Source: Burkholderia sp. BCC0506 (GTDB lineage: Bacteria; Pseudomonadota; Gammaproteobacteria; Burkholderiales; Burkholderiaceae). From it: a DNA stretch of 64,000 bases. Position 1 is the stretch's first letter. Each line of letters opens with the position of its first letter. Shown here piece after piece: positions 46,014-55,704 of the stretch. The DNA lies in contig NZ_CADFEN010000008.1 of the NCBI RefSeq assembly GCF_902833145.1, positions 124,001-188,000 of the forward strand, given 5' to 3'. A program made the position numbers and the translations under genes. The notes below the pieces were generated by a model, which saw only the letters and a list, made by a program, of their open reading frames with translations, ran no database searches and was not told where the DNA came from.

Positions 46014-48608
46014 ATGAATACCGCCTACCGCAAACCCCTGCCCGGCACGTCGCTGGACTATTTCGACGCGCGTGCCGCGGTCGATGCGATCGCGCCCGGC
46101 GCCTACGACACGCTGCCGTATACGTCGCGCGTGCTCGCCGAAAACCTCGTGCGCCGCTGCGATCCGGCGATCCTCGCCGATTCGCTGAAGCAGATCGTCG
46201 AGCGCAAGCGCGAACGCGATTTCCCGTGGTTCCCGGCGCGCGTGGTGTGCCACGACATCCTCGGGCAGACGGCGCTCGTCGATCTCGCCGGCCTGCGCGA
46301 CGCGATCGCGGACGGCGGCGGCGACCCGGCGAAGGTGAACCCGGTCGTGCCGGTGCAATTGATCGTCGACCACTCGCTCGCCGTCGAATGCGGCGGCTTC
46401 GATCCGGACGCGTTCGCGAAGAACCGCGCGATCGAGGATCGCCGCAACGAGGATCGCTTCCACTTCATCGAGTGGACGAAGAAGGCGTTCGAGAACGTCG
46501 ACGTCATCCCGCCGGGCAACGGCATCATGCACCAGATCAACCTCGAGAAGATGTCGCCGGTGATCCAGGCGCAGGACGGCGTCGCGTACCCGGACACCTG
46601 CGTCGGCACCGACAGCCACACGCCGCACGTCGATGCGCTCGGCGTGATCGCGATCGGCGTCGGCGGGCTGGAAGCCGAGAACGTGATGCTCGGCCGCGCG
46701 TCGTGGATGCGCCTGCCCGACATCGTCGGCGTCGAGCTGACCGGCAAGCGCCAGCCCGGCATCACCGCGACCGACGTGGTGCTCGCGCTGACCGAGTTCC
46801 TGCGCAAGGAAAAGGTGGTCGGCGCGTACCTCGAATTTCGCGGCGAAGGTGCGGCGAGCCTCACGCTCGGCGATCGCGCGACGATCTCGAACATGGCGCC
46901 CGAATACGGCGCGACGGCCGCGATGTTCTTCATCGACGGCCAGACGATCGACTACCTGCGCCTGACCGGCCGCAGCGACGAGCAGGTGAAGCTGGTCGAG
47001 ACCTATGCGAAGACGGCGGGCCTGTGGGCCGACACGCTGAAGCGCGCGCAGTACGAGCGCACGCTGACGTTCGACCTGTCGAGCGTGGTGCGCAACATGG
47101 CCGGCCCGTCGAACCCGCACAAGCGGCTGCCGACGTCCGATCTCGCCGCGCGCGGGATCGCCGGTCGGTGGGACGAGAAGCCGGGCGAGATGCCCGACGG
47201 CGCGGTGATCATCGCCGCGATCACGAGCTGCACGAACACCAGCAACCCGCGCAACGTGATCGCGGCTGCCTTGCTCGCGCGCAACGCGAATGCGAAGGGC
47301 CTCACGCGCAAGCCGTGGGTGAAGAGCTCGCTCGCGCCCGGCTCGAAGGCGGTCGAGCTGTATCTGCAGGAAGCGAACCTGCTGCCGGAACTCGAGAAGC
47401 TCGGCTTCGGCATCGTCGCGTTCGCGTGCACGACCTGCAACGGGATGTCGGGCGCGCTCGACCCGAAGATCCAGCAGGAGATCGTCGATCGCGACCTGTA
47501 CGCGACGGCCGTGCTGTCCGGCAACCGCAACTTCGACGGGCGCATTCACCCGTATGCGAAGCAGGCGTTCCTCGCGTCGCCGCCGCTCGTGGTCGCGTAT
47601 GCGATCGCCGGCACGATCCGCTTCGACATCGAGAAGGACGTGCTCGGCCACGACCAGGACGGCCAGCCCGTCACGCTGAAGGACATCTGGCCGACCGACG
47701 AGGAAATCGATGCGATCGTCGCGTCGAGCGTGAAGCCCGAGCAGTTCCGCAAGGTCTACGAGCCGATGTTCGCGCGCACGGCCGATGCGGGCGAGCGCGC
47801 GGCGCCGCTGTACGACTGGCGCCCGCAGAGCACGTATATCCGCCGTCCGCCGTACTGGGAAGGCGCGCTGGCCGGCGAGCGCACGTTGCAGGGCATGCGT
47901 CCGCTCGCGGTGCTCGGCGACAACATCACGACCGACCACCTGTCGCCGTCGAACGCGATCCTGCCGGACAGCGCGGCCGGCGAGTACCTCGCGAAGATGG
48001 GCCTGCCGGAAGAAGACTTCAACTCGTACGCGACGCACCGCGGCGACCACCTGACCGCGCAGCGCGCGACCTTCGCGAACCCCACGCTCGTCAACGAGAT
48101 GGCGGTCGTCGACGGCGCGGTGAAGAAGGGCTCGCTCGCGCGCGTCGAGCCCGAAGGCAAGGTCGTGCGGATGTGGGAAGCGATCGAGACGTACATGAAT
48201 CGCAAGCAGCCGCTGATCGTGATCGCCGGCGCCGACTACGGCCAGGGTTCGTCGCGCGACTGGGCCGCGAAGGGCGTGCGGCTCGCGGGCGTCGAGGCGA
48301 TCGCCGCCGAAGGCTTCGAGCGGATCCATCGCACGAACCTGATCGGGATGGGCGTGCTGCCGCTCGAGTTCAAGCCGGGCACGAACCGGACGACGCTCGG
48401 CATCGACGGCACCGAGACCTTCGATGTGGTCGGCGCGCGCACGCCGCGCGCCGAGCTGACGCTCGTGATCCACCGCAGGAACGGCGAGCGTGTCGAGGTG
48501 CCGATGACGTGCCGGCTCGATACGGCCGAGGAAGTGTCGATCTACGAAGCGGGCGGCGTGCTGCAGCGGTTCGCGCAGGATTTCCTCGAATCGTCGCAGG
48601 CGGCCTGA
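46014..48608 (+). CDS. acnD: 2-methylcitrate dehydratase AcnD (Fe-S dependent)
   Basis: Aconitase-family enzyme that dehydrates 2-methylcitrate; with PrpF it replaces PrpD. 864 residues. Cluster cysteines are in ITSCTNTSNP near residue 405 and CTTCNGMSG near residue 470, and the swivel domain is at the C-terminus (GADYGQGSSRDWAAKGVRL). The ATG at 46014 is preferred over an earlier in-frame start at 45978. Followed by prpF after 27 bp, the standard AcnD-PrpF arrangement. Confidence 0.95.
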   Translation: MNTAYRKPLPGTSLDYFDARAAVDAIAPGAYDTLPYTSRVLAENLVRRCDPAILADSLKQIVERKRERDFPWFPARVVCHDILGQTALVDLAGLRDAIADGGGDPAKVNPVVPVQLIVDHSLAVECGGFDPDAFAKNRAIEDRRNEDRFHFIEWTKKAFENVDVIPPGNGIMHQINLEKMSPVIQAQDGVAYPDTCVGTDSHTPHVDALGVIAIGVGGLEAENVMLGRASWMRLPDIVGVELTGKRQPGITATDVVLALTEFLRKEKVVGAYLEFRGEGAASLTLGDRATISNMAPEYGATAAMFFIDGQTIDYLRLTGRSDEQVKLVETYAKTAGLWADTLKRAQYERTLTFDLSSVVRNMAGPSNPHKRLPTSDLAARGIAGRWDEKPGEMPDGAVIIAAITSCTNTSNPRNVIAAALLARNANAKGLTRKPWVKSSLAPGSKAVELYLQEANLLPELEKLGFGIVAFACTTCNGMSGALDPKIQQEIVDRDLYATAVLSGNRNFDGRIHPYAKQAFLASPPLVVAYAIAGTIRFDIEKDVLGHDQDGQPVTLKDIWPTDEEIDAIVASSVKPEQFRKVYEPMFARTADAGERAAPLYDWRPQSTYIRRPPYWEGALAGERTLQGMRPLAVLGDNITTDHLSPSNAILPDSAAGEYLAKMGLPEEDFNSYATHRGDHLTAQRATFANPTLVNEMAVVDGAVKKGSLARVEPEGKVVRMWEAIETYMNRKQPLIVIAGADYGQGSSRDWAAKGVRLAGVEAIAAEGFERIHRTNLIGMGVLPLEFKPGTNRTTLGIDGTETFDVVGARTPRAELTLVIHRRNGERVEVPMTCRLDTAEEVSIYEAGGVLQRFAQDFLESSQAA

Positions 48609-48635
48609 CCCGGTCATACAGGGACAACACACAAC

Positions 48636-49826
48636 ATGGCTCACATTCCTCAAATCAGGATTCCCGCGACCTACATGCGCGGCGGCACCAGCAAGGGCGT
48701 GTTCTTCCGGCTGCAGGACCTGCCCGACGCCGCGCAGGCGCCGGGCGCCGCGCGCGACGCGCTGCTCTTGCGTGTGATCGGCAGCCCCGATCCGTACGGC
48801 AAGCAGATCGACGGGATGGGCGGCGCGACGTCGTCCACGAGCAAGACGGTGATCGTGTCGAAGAGCACGCGGCCGGGGCACGACGTCGATTACCTGTTCG
48901 GCCAGGTCGCGATCGACCGTGCATTCGTCGACTGGACCGGCAACTGCGGGAACCTGTCGGCGGCGGTCGGCCCGTTCGCGATCGGCGGCGGCCTCGTCGA
49001 TGCGTCGCGCGTGCCGCGCGACGGCATCGCGACCGTGCGGATCTGGCAGGCGAACATCGGCAAGACGATCGTCGCCCATGTGCCGATCGTGAACGGCGCG
49101 GTGCAGGAGACGGGCGACTTCGAGCTGGACGGCGTCACGTTCCCGGCTGCCGAAGTGCAGCTCGAATTCATGGACCCGGCCGCCGAGGAAGAAGGCGCGG
49201 GCGGCGCGATGTTCCCGACCGGCAACCTCGTCGACGATCTGGCCGTGCCGGGCATCGGCACGCTGAAGGCGACGATGATCAACGCGGGCATCCCGACGAT
49301 CTTCGTCGACGCGGAAGCGATCGGCTATACGGGCACCGAGCTGCAGGACGCGATCAACGGCGATGCGAAGGCGCTCGAGAAGTTCGAGACGATCCGCGCG
49401 CACGGCGCGCTGCGCATGGGCCTGATCGACACGCTCGACGAAATCGCGACGCGCCAGCACACGCCGAAGATCGCGTTCGTCGCGAAGCCGGCCGATTACG
49501 TCGCGTCGAGCGGCAAGCGCGTGAAAGCGGGCGACGTCGACCTGCTGGTGCGCGCGATGTCGATGGGCAAGCTGCATCACGCGATGATGGGCACGGCGGC
49601 GGTCGCGATCGGCACGGCCGCGGCGATCCCCGGCACGCTCGTCAATCTCGCGGCGGGCGGCGGCGAACGCAATGCGGTGCGTTTCGGGCATCCGTCGGGC
49701 ACGCTGCGCGTCGGCGCCGAAGCGCGGCGCGAGCACGGCGAGTGGACCGTCACGAAGGCGATCATGAGCCGCAGCGCGCGCGTGCTGATGGAAGGCTGGG
49801 TGCGGGTGCCGGGGGATGCGTTCTGA
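48636..49826 (+). CDS. prpF: AcnD-accessory isomerase PrpF
   Basis: 396 residues of the PrpF/DAP-epimerase-like fold. It isomerises trans- to cis-2-methylaconitate, making AcnD's product usable. The N-terminal signature IRIPATYMRGGTSKGVFF and a later IDWTGNCGNLSAAVGPFAIG-type motif (here DWTGNCGNLSAAVGPFAIGG) match the family. Last gene of the operon. Confidence 0.95.
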   Translation: MAHIPQIRIPATYMRGGTSKGVFFRLQDLPDAAQAPGAARDALLLRVIGSPDPYGKQIDGMGGATSSTSKTVIVSKSTRPGHDVDYLFGQVAIDRAFVDWTGNCGNLSAAVGPFAIGGGLVDASRVPRDGIATVRIWQANIGKTIVAHVPIVNGAVQETGDFELDGVTFPAAEVQLEFMDPAAEEEGAGGAMFPTGNLVDDLAVPGIGTLKATMINAGIPTIFVDAEAIGYTGTELQDAINGDAKALEKFETIRAHGALRMGLIDTLDEIATRQHTPKIAFVAKPADYVASSGKRVKAGDVDLLVRAMSMGKLHHAMMGTAAVAIGTAAAIPGTLVNLAAGGGERNAVRFGHPSGTLRVGAEARREHGEWTVTKAIMSRSARVLMEGWVRVPGDAF

Positions 49827-50000
49827 TGCCCGGCGGTTGGCGCGTGCAGCCCGGCGCCGTCGGTCCTTGAGCGATCCCTGCGTAGCCGACGTGCTGCGCG
49901 GGGATTTTTTGTTTGGCGTATGCGTGACGGCGGCAATTCGGTTTGCAAGATGCCGGCCGGAGTTCGTCACGAAGCGCGGACGGCGGCCGACCGCGCTGTA
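49827..50000. other. Short region between prpF and the hairpin repeats
   Basis: 174 bp with no gene. No clear terminator for the prp operon is visible here, except a weak T-rich run (about 49905-49915). Confidence 0.4.
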
Positions 50001-50139
50001 TGGGATCCGCGCAAGCGCCAAAGCGCCAACGCTGACCGACCGCGAAGCATGGGACCAGCGCAAGCGCTAAAGCGCTGACGCTGGTCGACCGCGAAGCATG
50101 GGACCAGCGTAAGCGCTAAAGCGCTAACGCTGGTCGACA
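50001..50139. repeat. Three tandem 49-bp hairpin-forming repeats
   Basis: Copies start at 50001, 50050 and 50099; the third is cut after about 41 bp. Each has the form ACCAGCG-N2-AGCGCTAAAGCGCT-N2-CGCTGGT (the first copy diverged), an inverted repeat able to form a hairpin of about 14 bp, and ends in GACCGCGAAGCATG. The third runs directly into the ribosome binding site of the CoA transferase gene. Confidence 0.9.
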
Positions 50140-50149
50140 GGAGAACCGC

Positions 50150-51202
50150 ATGTCACTTGCGGCGCCGCTTTCCGGCATCCACATCGTCGAATTCGAAGGT
50201 CTCGGCCCCGGCCCGCTCGCCGGCTGGATGCTCGCCGGCATGGGCGCGCGCATCACGCTGGTCGCGCGCCCGTCCGGCCGCACCAGTGCGCCGGACGCGC
50301 TGCGGGCCCGCGACGGCGATCTGCTGCGCGAAGGCAAGACGATCGTCGAACTCGACCTGAAGGCACCGGCCGGCCGCGACGCCGCGCTCGGCCTGATCGC
50401 ACAGGCCGACGCGCTGATCGAGGGCTTGCGGCCCGGCGTGATGGAGCGGCTCGGCCTCGGGCCCGACGCTTGCGCGCGCCGTAACCCGAAGCTCGTATAC
50501 GGGCGCATGACGGGTTGGGGCCAGCACGGCCCGCTCGCGGCCGCGGCCGGACACGACCTGAACTACGTCGCGCTGACCGGCCTGCTGTCGCTGGCCGCGC
50601 CGCGCGACGGCCGACCGGGCGTGCCGCCGACCGTCGTCGGCGATGCGGGCGGCGCGCTGGGGCTCGCGTTCGGCATCGTCTGCGCATTGCTCGACGTGCG
50701 CGGCGGCGGGCCGGGGCGCGTGGTCGACGGCGCGATCGTCGACATCGTGTCGATGCTCGGCTCGCTCGCGCTGTGGGCCCGCGCGAACGGGCAGCTCGAC
50801 GGCGCGCAGCCGAGCCTGTTCCACGACGCGCCGTTCTACGACGTGTACCGCTGCGCGGACGGCGAATGCGTGACGATCGGCGCGCTCGAACCGCCGTTCT
50901 ATGCGCTGCTGGTCGAACGGCTCGGGCTGACCGACGTCGATCCCGCGTCGCAGTACGACCCGGCGCGCTGGCCGGCGCTGAAGGCGCGCTTCGCGGCGGT
51001 GTTCGCGCAGCAGCCGTCCGCGCACTGGCGCGCGCTGCTCGAAGGCACCGACGCGTGTTTCGCGCCGGTGCTGAGCGTGGCCGATGCGGCCGTGCATCCG
51101 CACAACGCGGCGCGCGGGATCTATCGGACGGACGAGCACGGGAACGTGAGGGCGCGGGTGGCGCCGCGGTTTTTGCCGTTGGCAGGGGATGACGCCGGTT
51201 AG
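50150..51202 (+). CDS. CaiB/BaiF CoA-transferase family III, AMACR-like
   Basis: 350 residues. Class III CoA transferases move CoA between acids; some members are 2-methylacyl-CoA racemases. The combination GHDLNYVALTG (His) near residue 125 and VVGDAGGALGLAFG (Asp) near 160 matches the His/Asp pair of alpha-methylacyl-CoA racemase better than a transferase's single Asp. It follows the prp operon on the same strand with three hairpins between, so co-regulation is possible; a role in branched or odd-chain acyl-CoA metabolism is inferred. Confidence 0.85.
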   Translation: MSLAAPLSGIHIVEFEGLGPGPLAGWMLAGMGARITLVARPSGRTSAPDALRARDGDLLREGKTIVELDLKAPAGRDAALGLIAQADALIEGLRPGVMERLGLGPDACARRNPKLVYGRMTGWGQHGPLAAAAGHDLNYVALTGLLSLAAPRDGRPGVPPTVVGDAGGALGLAFGIVCALLDVRGGGPGRVVDGAIVDIVSMLGSLALWARANGQLDGAQPSLFHDAPFYDVYRCADGECVTIGALEPPFYALLVERLGLTDVDPASQYDPARWPALKARFAAVFAQQPSAHWRALLEGTDACFAPVLSVADAAVHPHNAARGIYRTDEHGNVRARVAPRFLPLAGDDAG

Positions 51203-51325
51203 GGCTGTCTTTCAGGAGGGTGCTTCCGTTCGTCGACGGTCGAGTGCCGAGTGCATCAGCGTGTCAATTTGCAATGAAACGCCAGCGCGGCACGCGTCGA
51301 GGCATCAACGCCCGGCCTCGGACGC

Positions 51326-51769
51326 TCACGCCGTTTCCTCCCGCGCATCCGGCATCTTGCCGTCGCCGACGCGGTTGATCGTGCCTTGCGCGATCGCGAC
51401 GAGCCGCTCGTGGTCGCCGTCGATGACGAACACATGACATTGGCAGGTCGCCTGGTGCCGGCCCGCGTAGACGAGCTTCGCGCGGGCGACGAGCGTGCCG
51501 TTCACGGCCGGGCGCAGGTAGTTGATCTTGTATTCGGCGGTGATCACGCGCGGGCCGAGCACGAGCGCGCCGGCGAACGTCAGCGCGTTGTCCGCGAGAT
51601 AGCTGATGACGCCGCCGTGCACGAAACCGTGCTGCTGCCGCAGTTCGTCGCGCACCGGCAGACACAGCGACACTTCGTTGTCGCCGATATGCATCAGCTC
51701 CGTGCCCAGCAGCATGCTGAACGGCTGCGCACGCAATGCGCCGCGCGCGTGGTCCGTGATGTCGGTCAT
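51326..51769 (-). CDS. PaaI-like thioesterase (hot-dog fold)
   Basis: 147 residues, hot-dog fold, with the family motif HGGVISYLADNALTFAGALV (the catalytic Asp/Asn helix). Probably hydrolyses an acyl-CoA. The annotation PaaI-like is by fold only; the substrate is unknown. It faces the CoA transferase convergently and is divergent from the chemoreceptor. Confidence 0.88.
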   Translation of the reverse strand: MTDITDHARGALRAQPFSMLLGTELMHIGDNEVSLCLPVRDELRQQHGFVHGGVISYLADNALTFAGALVLGPRVITAEYKINYLRPAVNGTLVARAKLVYAGRHQATCQCHVFVIDGDHERLVAIAQGTINRVGDGKMPDAREETA

Positions 51770-52096
51770 CAGTCGCTCCGAGAAACCCCGTCCTTCAGGA
51801 CGAGGGAGGACGTCAACGAACTTCCTTCGAAATGAGTGCCCGCTTGCGCTGAACTCTAGGAAGGGGGGGGCGGATAAGCAAGGAAATTCGTCCGTGTTTC
51901 GTGCAAATCCCGGTGCGAGGCGACCCGATTATTGCGTCGAATGCGCAAGATCTCCGCGTTCGCGGGCGATTCGACGCGAATGCGCGAGCGAAGCGCGCGA
52001 TTGACCTGCGTGGCCGGCGATTCCGCCTAAAGTCCGACGAAGAAATGCCGCTAATGCCGGGGCATTGCCTCATCGTCCGCTCTCCAGGAATCCCCC
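51770..52096. other. Intergenic region between the thioesterase and the chemoreceptor
   Basis: 327 bp, with the FliA-type promoter for the chemoreceptor at 52028-52054. The rest holds no gene; a G-run at about 51862 precedes a region rich in ATTCGCG. Confidence 0.5.
52028..52054 (+). promoter_or_regulatory. Sigma-28 (FliA) promoter of the chemoreceptor
   Basis: TAAAGTCC-N11-GCCGCTAA against the consensus TAAAGTTT-N11-GCCGATAA: 13 of 16 conserved positions with exact spacing. Transcription would start near 52061, 36 nt before the ATG. So the receptor is probably expressed with the flagellar regulon. Confidence 0.85.
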
Positions 52097-53716
52097 ATGT
52101 TCGGAAAAATCAAGCTCGCGTCGGGTCTGCTCGGCGTGTTGACCGTGTTCTGTCTCTTCCTGTTTGCGATCGAGGCGCTCGGCTTCTGGGCGCTCACGTC
52201 GACGCGCAGCGGCGTCGACGATCTGTCGAACGTCGCGATCGCGCAGGTCGATGCGGCCAGCCGGGCGACCGAGCAACTGCTCGACGCGCGCATCAACCTG
52301 TCGCGTGCCGGCACGCGGATGGTGCGCGGCGGGCCGAAGCCCGAAGACATCATTCGCCATGCGGGCGCGTCGCTCGCGGAAGCGGACAAGGCGTTCGCCG
52401 TGCTGACGGCCGCGCAGGCGGTCGAGGACACCAACCGCGCGCGCGTCGCGGCGCTCGCCGAGCGCTATCGCGCGCTGCGCGGCGCGCTGGGCGAACTCGT
52501 GCAGTTCCTCGACGCCGACAACATCCAGGCGTTCCTCGACCAGCCGACCCAGGGCTTCCAGGACGCGTACATCGCCGAGCTGCATCGCTTCACCGACTAT
52601 GGCGGCACGTCGAGCCGCGCGGCGCTCGACACGATCGACGGCGGCATGCTGTGGTTCAAGTCGGTCGGCATCGTGCTGCTGGTGGCGATGCTCACGGCGA
52701 GCGCGGCGATCTACGCGGCCGCGCGGCGCGCGGTCGTCGCGCCGCTGGAGCAGGCCGGCCGCCATTTCGAGCGGATCGCGCAAGGCCGGCTCGACGAAGC
52801 CGTGCAGGCGGGCGGCGTATTCGAGATCGACCGGATGCTGCGCGGCCTCGCCGCGATGCAGACGAGCATCGCGGGCACCGTGCGCACGGTGCGCCAGGCA
52901 TCCGACGCGATCCACCTCGGCGCGGGCGAGATCGCGGGCGGCAACGCCGATCTGTCGGCGCGTACCGGCACGCAGGCCGCCTCGCTCGAGGAAACCGCCG
53001 CGAGCATGGAGGAATTGACCGCGACCGTCCGGCAGAACACCGACAGCGCCCGCGCGGCGAGCGCGCTGGCCGACGCGGCGCTCGAAGCGACGAGCCACGG
53101 CGGCGGCGTGGTCGACAGCGTGATCGACCGGATGCGCGGCATCGCGCAGAGCTCGGGGCGCATCGCGGAGATCATCTCGGTGATCGACGGCATCGCGTTC
53201 CAGACCAACATCCTCGCGCTGAACGCGGCGGTCGAGGCCGCGCGGGCCGGCGAACAGGGGCGCGGCTTCGCGGTGGTGGCGGGCGAAGTGCGCTCGCTCG
53301 CGCAGCGCAGCGCGCAATCGGCGAAGGAGATCAAGGCGCTGATCGAGGATTCGGTCGCGCAGATCAACGGCGGCGCGGAGCTCGTCGAGCGCGCCGGCGA
53401 TGCGATGCGCACGGTGTCGGCATCGATCACGCGGGTCGTGCAGACGATGTCCGAGATCACCGCGGCATCGGTCGAGCAGAGCGTCGGGATCGAGCAGGTG
53501 AACCAGGCCGTCACGCAGATGGATCAGCTCACGCAGCAGAACGCGGCGCTGGTCGAGGAAGTCGCGGCGGCCGCCGCGTCGCTGAACGACCAGACCGCGC
53601 ACCTGATGCAGGCGGTATCGGTGTTCGAACTGGGCGACGGGCGCGCCGCACAGGGCGGGCGCGCTGCGCCGTCGTTCGCCGCGGCGGGTTACGAACCGGC
53701 CGGCAGCGCCGCGTAG
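52097..53716 (+). CDS. Methyl-accepting chemotaxis protein
   Basis: 539 residues: TM1 at about 10-32, a periplasmic four-helix-bundle sensor (about 35-185), TM2 at about 190-212, HAMP and a cytoplasmic signalling domain with the highly conserved hairpin tip near residue 375 ([20 protein letters not shown]). The ligand is unknown. The 3' end overlaps the converging AGE-family gene by 28 bp. A FliA-type promoter lies 43-69 bp upstream. Confidence 0.95.
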   Translation: MFGKIKLASGLLGVLTVFCLFLFAIEALGFWALTSTRSGVDDLSNVAIAQVDAASRATEQLLDARINLSRAGTRMVRGGPKPEDIIRHAGASLAEADKAFAVLTAAQAVEDTNRARVAALAERYRALRGALGELVQFLDADNIQAFLDQPTQGFQDAYIAELHRFTDYGGTSSRAALDTIDGGMLWFKSVGIVLLVAMLTASAAIYAAARRAVVAPLEQAGRHFERIAQGRLDEAVQAGGVFEIDRMLRGLAAMQTSIAGTVRTVRQASDAIHLGAGEIAGGNADLSARTGTQAASLEETAASMEELTATVRQNTDSARAASALADAALEATSHGGGVVDSVIDRMRGIAQSSGRIAEIISVIDGIAFQTNILALNAAVEAARAGEQGRGFAVVAGEVRSLAQRSAQSAKEIKALIEDSVAQINGGAELVERAGDAMRTVSASITRVVQTMSEITAASVEQSVGIEQVNQAVTQMDQLTQQNAALVEEVAAAAASLNDQTAHLMQAVSVFELGDGRAAQGGRAAPSFAAAGYEPAGSAA

Positions 53717-54798
53717 GCGGTCGCGAGGTGGTAGGGCGTCGTCGACGGCATGTCGGCGCGCGACACCTGGCCATCCGCCGTCTTGCACTCGAACCAGCCG
53801 CGCGGTTGCAGGAAGCGCGCGGCGAACCGCTCGATCTGGCGCGCGAGCGGCGCGGAGGCCGGCGTGCCGCCGTGCGTCGCGAGCGCGCGCAGGTATTCGG
53901 TCTGCGCCCAGATCCGCTGCGTGCCGTCGATGCACGCGCCTTGCGCGTCGAGCGCTGCGCACACGCCGCCCGTCCGCGGATCGACGCCGTATTGCTCGGC
54001 GAACGCGAACGCCCGCGACAGCGCGGCGGGGAGCCCGGTCTGCGCAAGCCGCGCACCGGCCGCATCGACCAGATAGAACCACTCGAACTGATGGCCGGGC
54101 TCGAAACGGTTGTCGGCCGCCCCGAGCGGCAGCTCGGCCACGCAGCCGGTCGCCGCGTCGACGAACGTGTGCTCGACGGCCTGCGCGGTGCGCGCGAGCG
54201 CATCGTCGAACGCCGTATCGCCGAACGCATCGGCAGCCGCGAGCCACGCTTCGGTCAGATGCATCAGCGGATTCTGCAGCGCACCGCTGCCGGACGACGA
54301 GAAATCGGCGTGGCGCGCGGCATCGAGCAATGCGTCGCCGTGGCGCGGCGCGAAGCGCGCCTGGATCAGCGCGGCGGTTTCTTCCGCCGTCGTGCGCGCG
54401 GCGGCGTCGCCCGACGCCGCATGCCACGCAGCGCACGCGAACACGATGAACGCGTGCGTATAGAGATCCTTGGTCGTATCGAGCGGCGCGCCCTGCGTGT
54501 CGACGCTGTAGATCCAGCCGCCGTGGCGTGCGTCGCGAAAATGCCGGCACAGTGCATCGAACAGCAGGGCCGCGTGCGCGGTGTCGCCGGCCTGCGCGAA
54601 CACGAACAGTTGCCTCGCGCACGCCATTGCGCGATAACGGGTCGCGGGCAGCGGCGCGTGGGTGGCCGGATCGACGGCCTCGAACGGCAGTTGCAATGCT
54701 GGGTCGAACCCTGAACCCCGCCAGATCGGCAAGACGACGTGCGCGAAATGGTGGCGCAGCTGGGCGGCCTGGGCGGAAGCGGAGTCGGAAACGGGCAT
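53689..54798 (-). CDS. AGE-family epimerase/isomerase
   Basis: N-acylglucosamine 2-epimerase (AGE) superfamily: alpha/alpha-barrel enzymes that epimerise or isomerise aldoses and ketoses. 369 residues from the ATG at 54798. Barrel landmarks: [19 protein letters not shown] near residue 55, [13 protein letters not shown] near 90 and the His-containing [14 protein letters not shown] near 240, characteristic of active-site histidines. Substrate unknown (N-acetylglucosamine, mannose or others). The 28-bp tail-to-tail overlap with the chemoreceptor means each gene's end is coded on both strands. Confidence 0.85.
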   Translation of the reverse strand: MPVSDSASAQAAQLRHHFAHVVLPIWRGSGFDPALQLPFEAVDPATHAPLPATRYRAMACARQLFVFAQAGDTAHAALLFDALCRHFRDARHGGWIYSVDTQGAPLDTTKDLYTHAFIVFACAAWHAASGDAAARTTAEETAALIQARFAPRHGDALLDAARHADFSSSGSGALQNPLMHLTEAWLAAADAFGDTAFDDALARTAQAVEHTFVDAATGCVAELPLGAADNRFEPGHQFEWFYLVDAAGARLAQTGLPAALSRAFAFAEQYGVDPRTGGVCAALDAQGACIDGTQRIWAQTEYLRALATHGGTPASAPLARQIERFAARFLQPRGWFECKTADGQVSRADMPSTTPYHLATAYAALPAGS

Positions 54799-54913
54799 GA
54801 CGGGGTTGAGCGCTTGGATCGAAACGTGTCGGCGCGGCCCGGAGAATCGGCGCGGCCGGGGCCAAGGATAAAACATTCCGCGCGGCCGGCACCAAAAAAA
54901 GGAGATAAATCGG

Positions 54914-55612
54914 ATGCTCAGCAACCTGGAACTCGTGATGCGGCTCGTTCTCGCGGCGGCGCTCGGCAGCGTCATCGGCTTCGAGCGCGAGCGCCTGTCG
55001 TGGGCCGCCGGCCTGCGCACGCACATGCTGGTGTGCGTCGGCTCGACGCTGATCATGATCGTGTCGGCGTTCGGTTTCGCCGACGTGCTCGGCACCAGCG
55101 ACCACGTCGTGCTCGATCCGTCGCGGATCGCCGCGCAGGTCGTGTCGGGCATCGGCTTCCTCGGCGCGGGCTCGATCCTGCTGCGCGGCGAGATCGTGCG
55201 CGGGCTGACGACGGCCGCGAGCCTGTGGTCGGTCGCCGCGATCGGCCTCGCGGTGGGCGGCGGGCTCTATGTCGCGTCGATTTCGGCGACGATCATCATC
55301 CTGATCATCCTCGCCGGCATCAAGCCGCTGGAGCGGCGCTATTTCACGGTGCGCCAGCGGCGCCAGCTCGCGTTGACGGTCGCGAGCGGCACGCTGACGT
55401 TCGATTCGCTGCACGCGGCGCTCGGCCCCGACAGTGCGCGCGTGAAGCAGTTCATCGTGCAGCGCGCCGACGATACGGGCGAGCAGGACGAGGTGCGCAT
55501 CGCGCTCGCGCGGGTGTCGGAGCTCGAATACAAGGCGATCTGCGACAAGCTGCGCGCGCTGCCGGGCGTCACGCGCTTCGACGGCGGGAACGGGCTGGGT
55601 GGCGACGAATAG
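54914..55612 (+). CDS. mgtC: MgtC-family membrane protein
   Basis: 232 residues, with four or five membrane segments in the first 140 (ALGSVIGFERERLSWAAGLR, GIGFLGAGSILLRGEIVRG) and a soluble C-terminal domain. MgtC proteins support growth in low magnesium and intracellular survival; the role here is inferred from family. AAGGAGAT precedes the ATG. It is a single gene, divergent from the AGE gene. The upstream region shows several GCGCGGCC repeats but no clear magnesium-leader structure was identified. Confidence 0.88.
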   Translation: MLSNLELVMRLVLAAALGSVIGFERERLSWAAGLRTHMLVCVGSTLIMIVSAFGFADVLGTSDHVVLDPSRIAAQVVSGIGFLGAGSILLRGEIVRGLTTAASLWSVAAIGLAVGGGLYVASISATIIILIILAGIKPLERRYFTVRQRRQLALTVASGTLTFDSLHAALGPDSARVKQFIVQRADDTGEQDEVRIALARVSELEYKAICDKLRALPGVTRFDGGNGLGGDE

Positions 55613-55704
55613 CGTGAGTCGGTTGCGGGGCGTGCGACAATGGCTGGCCACCGATTCCGTTCGACATCCGGGTCCGTGCCCGCGGGCCCCGCTATCCGAT
55701 TTCC

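Noticed and set aside
45990-50063. A 1357-residue minus-strand open frame opposite acnD and prpF
   Set aside because: Antisense shadow with no domain; the plus-strand genes are unmistakable.
54799-54913. Magnesium-responsive leader before mgtC
   Set aside because: The leader is only about 115 bp, with repeated GCGCGGCC words but no convincing pair of alternative hairpins.
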